This document shows positions 5,356-7,083 of a stretch of DNA of 7,083 bases, piece after piece. Source of the DNA: JAUVAV01 sp965371665 (GTDB taxonomy: Bacteria > Oederibacteriota > JAAXVQ01 > JAUVAV01); the NCBI GenBank assembly GCA_965371665.1, contig CBDUZI010000128.1:1-7083 (forward strand), in the 5' to 3' direction. The position numbers and the translations under genes are program-made. Numbering within the stretch: position 1 is the stretch's first letter; each line of letters starts with the position of its first letter. Below the pieces are notes generated by a model. It had not been told where the DNA came from. It made no database searches and saw nothing but the letters and a program-made list of their open reading frames with translations.

Positions 5356-6693
5356 ATGCGCCAACGATTCACCAAATTCAACCAGGCTATAATCGAGTTT
5401 AATGCCTCCCTTTACAGCCGAACTATATTTAGATGTTTGCTGAAATGGACCGCGGAGTTGTTCCACACTGACTCCTGTTATGTCTTCCTGCCCGCATCCA
5501 ATTCCTCCCTATTCAAAATCCTAACCTTAGGAAATCTCCGCCAAGGTCCGCTTAAATCATTTCGGATTTCCCGGAATCAGTGTGTTGCCGGACGGGTCTT
5601 TAATACTGGAAAACCTGAATTAACCAGAGAACGCCTCCCTATTCCGGACGGCTTGAAAAATCATAAACCTTTGCCTGGCCCGGACAGTGGAAATTTCGGC
5701 GGCCCGCCGCCGGTTTCCATAACCGCCGGAAATACTCTGACCTCACCTCTTAAAAATAAATCCAAAATCATCGGCGTACTGCAAGCGGTAAACCAGCCGC
5801 CTTCCCGGAACTTTAATCACCGGGAACTTAACCAACTTACCATCTTTGCCGCCCATGCCGCGGTCGCCCTGGAAAACGCCCAAAAACACGAGGCGCAACG
5901 CAGTTCTAATCTTGCGCTTCAGCATCAAATAAAAACCAGCACCTATCAACTTCGCAAGGCTAATGAGGAATTACGCCGGATTGATCTGCTCAAATCCGAA
6001 AGTCTTTCCATGGCAGCTCACGAATTAAGGCTTCCGATCACGGTCATCTCCGGCTTCGCCAAACTCCTAATCCAGGAAAAACCCGGCCCCTTAAATAAGG
6101 ACCAGGCGGAGTTTTGCACCATTATCAAAAATAATACGTTTTATATTGAACGGTTGATCGTGGACATGCTGGATCTAACCAAACTTGAAATGGGAAAACT
6201 TGAGATGCATTGCGAGGCACTCTCCCTTCAGGACTTGATTAAAGAAGCGGTTTTTGCCATCGAGGGAGGTAGGCCGGCCGACCAAAAGCGGATCCGCATC
6301 AGCCTGCCTGCTCCTGATACCCTGGTACAGGGTGACCGGCTCCGGCTGCTGCAGGTTACCACTAATTTATTATCCAATGCTTTTAAATATTCTCCGCCGG
6401 ACAGTTCTATTTTCGTTTCGTGTAGCTCTACTAAAACCCATACCACTATTTCCGTCGAAGACTTGGGCCCGCCCTTAACCGCGGAGCAATTAACCAAGGT
6501 CTTTGATAAATTCTACCGCGTTAAAAATGACTCCCATAAAAAAATTCCGGGCAGCGGATTAGGCCTGGCTATCTGTCAAAGCATCATTAACAGTCATAAC
6601 GGCCGAATTTGGGCCGAGCATGGTCCGCAGGGCGGAAATGCCTTTCGGTTTCGCCTGCACCGGGATTCCGGCCCCTCGGTTCCTCCGCTTTAG
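5356..6693 (+). CDS. Cytoplasmic GAF-domain sensor histidine kinase
   Basis: The protein has 445 residues and no signal peptide or membrane segment. Residues about 10-175 form a GAF sensor domain (FRCLLKWTAELFHTDSCYVF to NQLTIFAAHAAVALENAQ), interrupted by a Pro/Gly-rich insert at about 93-122. A coiled-coil linker at about 176-212 leads to the HisKA domain with the phospho-acceptor His222 in AAHELRLPITVI. The ATPase domain has the N box with Asn337 and Asn341 (NLLSNAFKYS), the G1 box D369-L-G-P-P, the F box FDKFYR (383-388) and the G2 box GSGLGLA (399-405). The second Gly of the usual DxGxG is Pro373. It should autophosphorylate and pass phosphate to a response regulator, but none is in the window, so it is an orphan. 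ATG at 5356 has GGAGG 7 nt upstream. It is divergent from the winged-helix gene and convergent with the next gene. The GAF ligand cannot be told from sequence. Confidence 0.95.
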   Translation: MRQRFTKFNQAIIEFNASLYSRTIFRCLLKWTAELFHTDSCYVFLPASNSSLFKILTLGNLRQGPLKSFRISRNQCVAGRVFNTGKPELTRERLPIPDGLKNHKPLPGPDSGNFGGPPPVSITAGNTLTSPLKNKSKIIGVLQAVNQPPSRNFNHRELNQLTIFAAHAAVALENAQKHEAQRSSNLALQHQIKTSTYQLRKANEELRRIDLLKSESLSMAAHELRLPITVISGFAKLLIQEKPGPLNKDQAEFCTIIKNNTFYIERLIVDMLDLTKLEMGKLEMHCEALSLQDLIKEAVFAIEGGRPADQKRIRISLPAPDTLVQGDRLRLLQVTTNLLSNAFKYSPPDSSIFVSCSSTKTHTTISVEDLGPPLTAEQLTKVFDKFYRVKNDSHKKIPGSGLGLAICQSIINSHNGRIWAEHGPQGGNAFRFRLHRDSGPSVPPL

Positions 6694-6711
6694 GGCCGCC
6701 GCCGGACCATC

Positions 6712-6996
6712 CTACTTAAATAGTTGCCAGGTAAAAGCAAAAAATACCACATAGAGAATCGCGGCCAGGCTCCCCCCCAGCCCCATTAATGAATGCCGGG
6801 TAAATATCAGAATCAGAGCAGCGCTTACGCCTACCAGAAAAGTAATCAGCGAGTACAAACCGGCCGCGGTATAAGGAATCGGAGTAATAAAAAGCACCCA
6901 TATGTAAGAAAGTAAAAAAACCCCAGAAAAAATACCTAATCCCAGCAGAAACTGACGCCGCTCGGCTTTTACCGTACTATTTTTTTTCTTCATCAT
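6712..6996 (-). CDS. Small three-helix membrane protein of unknown function
   Basis: The protein has 94 residues. A lysine-rich cytoplasmic N-terminus (MMKKKNSTVKAERR) is followed by three predicted membrane helices at about 16-37 (FLLGLGIFSGVFLLSYIWVL), 43-65 (TAAGLYSLITFLVGVSAALI) and 70-91 (LMGLGGSLAAILYVVFFAFT), and it ends QLFK. The family is not recognised. ATG at 6996 has AAGGAG 8 nt upstream, and a second ATG follows at once. It converges on the kinase gene with only 18 bp between the stops and no terminator in the gap. Upstream, 34 bp away, is the repeat at 7031, so its promoter would lie at or inside that repeat, or beyond the window. Confidence 0.8.
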   Translation of the reverse strand: MMKKKNSTVKAERRQFLLGLGIFSGVFLLSYIWVLFITPIPYTAAGLYSLITFLVGVSAALILIFTRHSLMGLGGSLAAILYVVFFAFTWQLFK

Positions 6997-7030
6997 AATT
7001 CACACTCCTTTTTTTTGTTAATACGCGTTG

Positions 7031-7083
7031 CTAGGAGTCTGTCGGACTTTAGTCATTCTCCCCCTTTTGTAAAGGGGGCAGGG
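7031..7083. repeat. Left end of a second MITE-like element copy
   Basis: It starts CTAGGAGTCTGTCGGACTTT and matches the opening element from position 1 at 43 of 45 bases, in the same orientation (differences correspond to positions 12 and 13). It contains the C5T3/A3G5 stem and is cut by the window end after caggg. It supplies the eight terminal bases missing from the first copy. Confidence 0.7.

Noticed and set aside
1..7083. A circular molecule closed through identical ends
   Set aside because: The ends are similar but differ at two positions and are the same repeat type, so an exact overlap is not shown.

Overview
The window shows about 45% GC DNA from an uncultured-looking bacterium. It has long intergenic regions full of palindromic repeats, a giant secreted Kelch protein ending in a FlgD/Ig-like domain, small membrane proteins without recognisable families, and an orphan GAF histidine kinase. 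This combination is typical of anaerobic candidate-phylum or deltaproteobacterial-type genomes known mainly from metagenomes. The sequence alone does not fix the phylum. No tRNA, rRNA, CRISPR array, transposase or phage gene was seen.

Layout. Positions 1-162 hold a hairpin-forming, MITE-like repeat whose left tip is cut off by the window start. A second palindromic repeat (194-311) follows, and no gene lies before 360. A minus-strand operon comes next: a two-helix membrane protein (3915-3637), then a 1079-residue exported Kelch-repeat protein (3599-360). Its likely promoter is at 4039-4011 and has a perfect 13-bp tandem repeat over the -35 box. The gene-poor stretch 3919-4291 carries this promoter, two short hairpins that look like compensatory variants of one repeat family, and a solo C5T3/A3G5 repeat.

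A second minus-strand pair follows: a winged-helix regulator (5077-4679) overlapping a small membrane protein (from 4688). The membrane protein appears broken by a one-base frameshift in a run of seven T; its C-terminal third continues in another frame to 4292. Divergent from the regulator is a cytoplasmic GAF-HisKA-HATPase_c histidine kinase (5356-6693). The two candidate promoters overlap and share one -10 region. The kinase transcript would have a leader of about 217 nt with several hairpins, including alternative pairings next to its ribosome binding site. A three-helix membrane protein (6996-6712) is convergent with the kinase.

The window ends inside a second copy of the opening repeat in the same orientation (7031-7083), so the 7-kb segment is bracketed by direct copies. 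This could be chance insertion, or the window could be an assembly contig broken at repeats.

How the genes work together is mostly inference. The Kelch/membrane-protein pair looks like a cell-surface module. The winged-helix gene plus its membrane partner looks like a regulator/effector pair. The kinase is a cytoplasmic sensor whose response regulator is not in view. I see no clear new defence or biosynthetic system. The most checkable oddities are the frameshifted membrane gene, the shared divergent promoter with structured leader, the covarying hairpins and the bracketing repeats.
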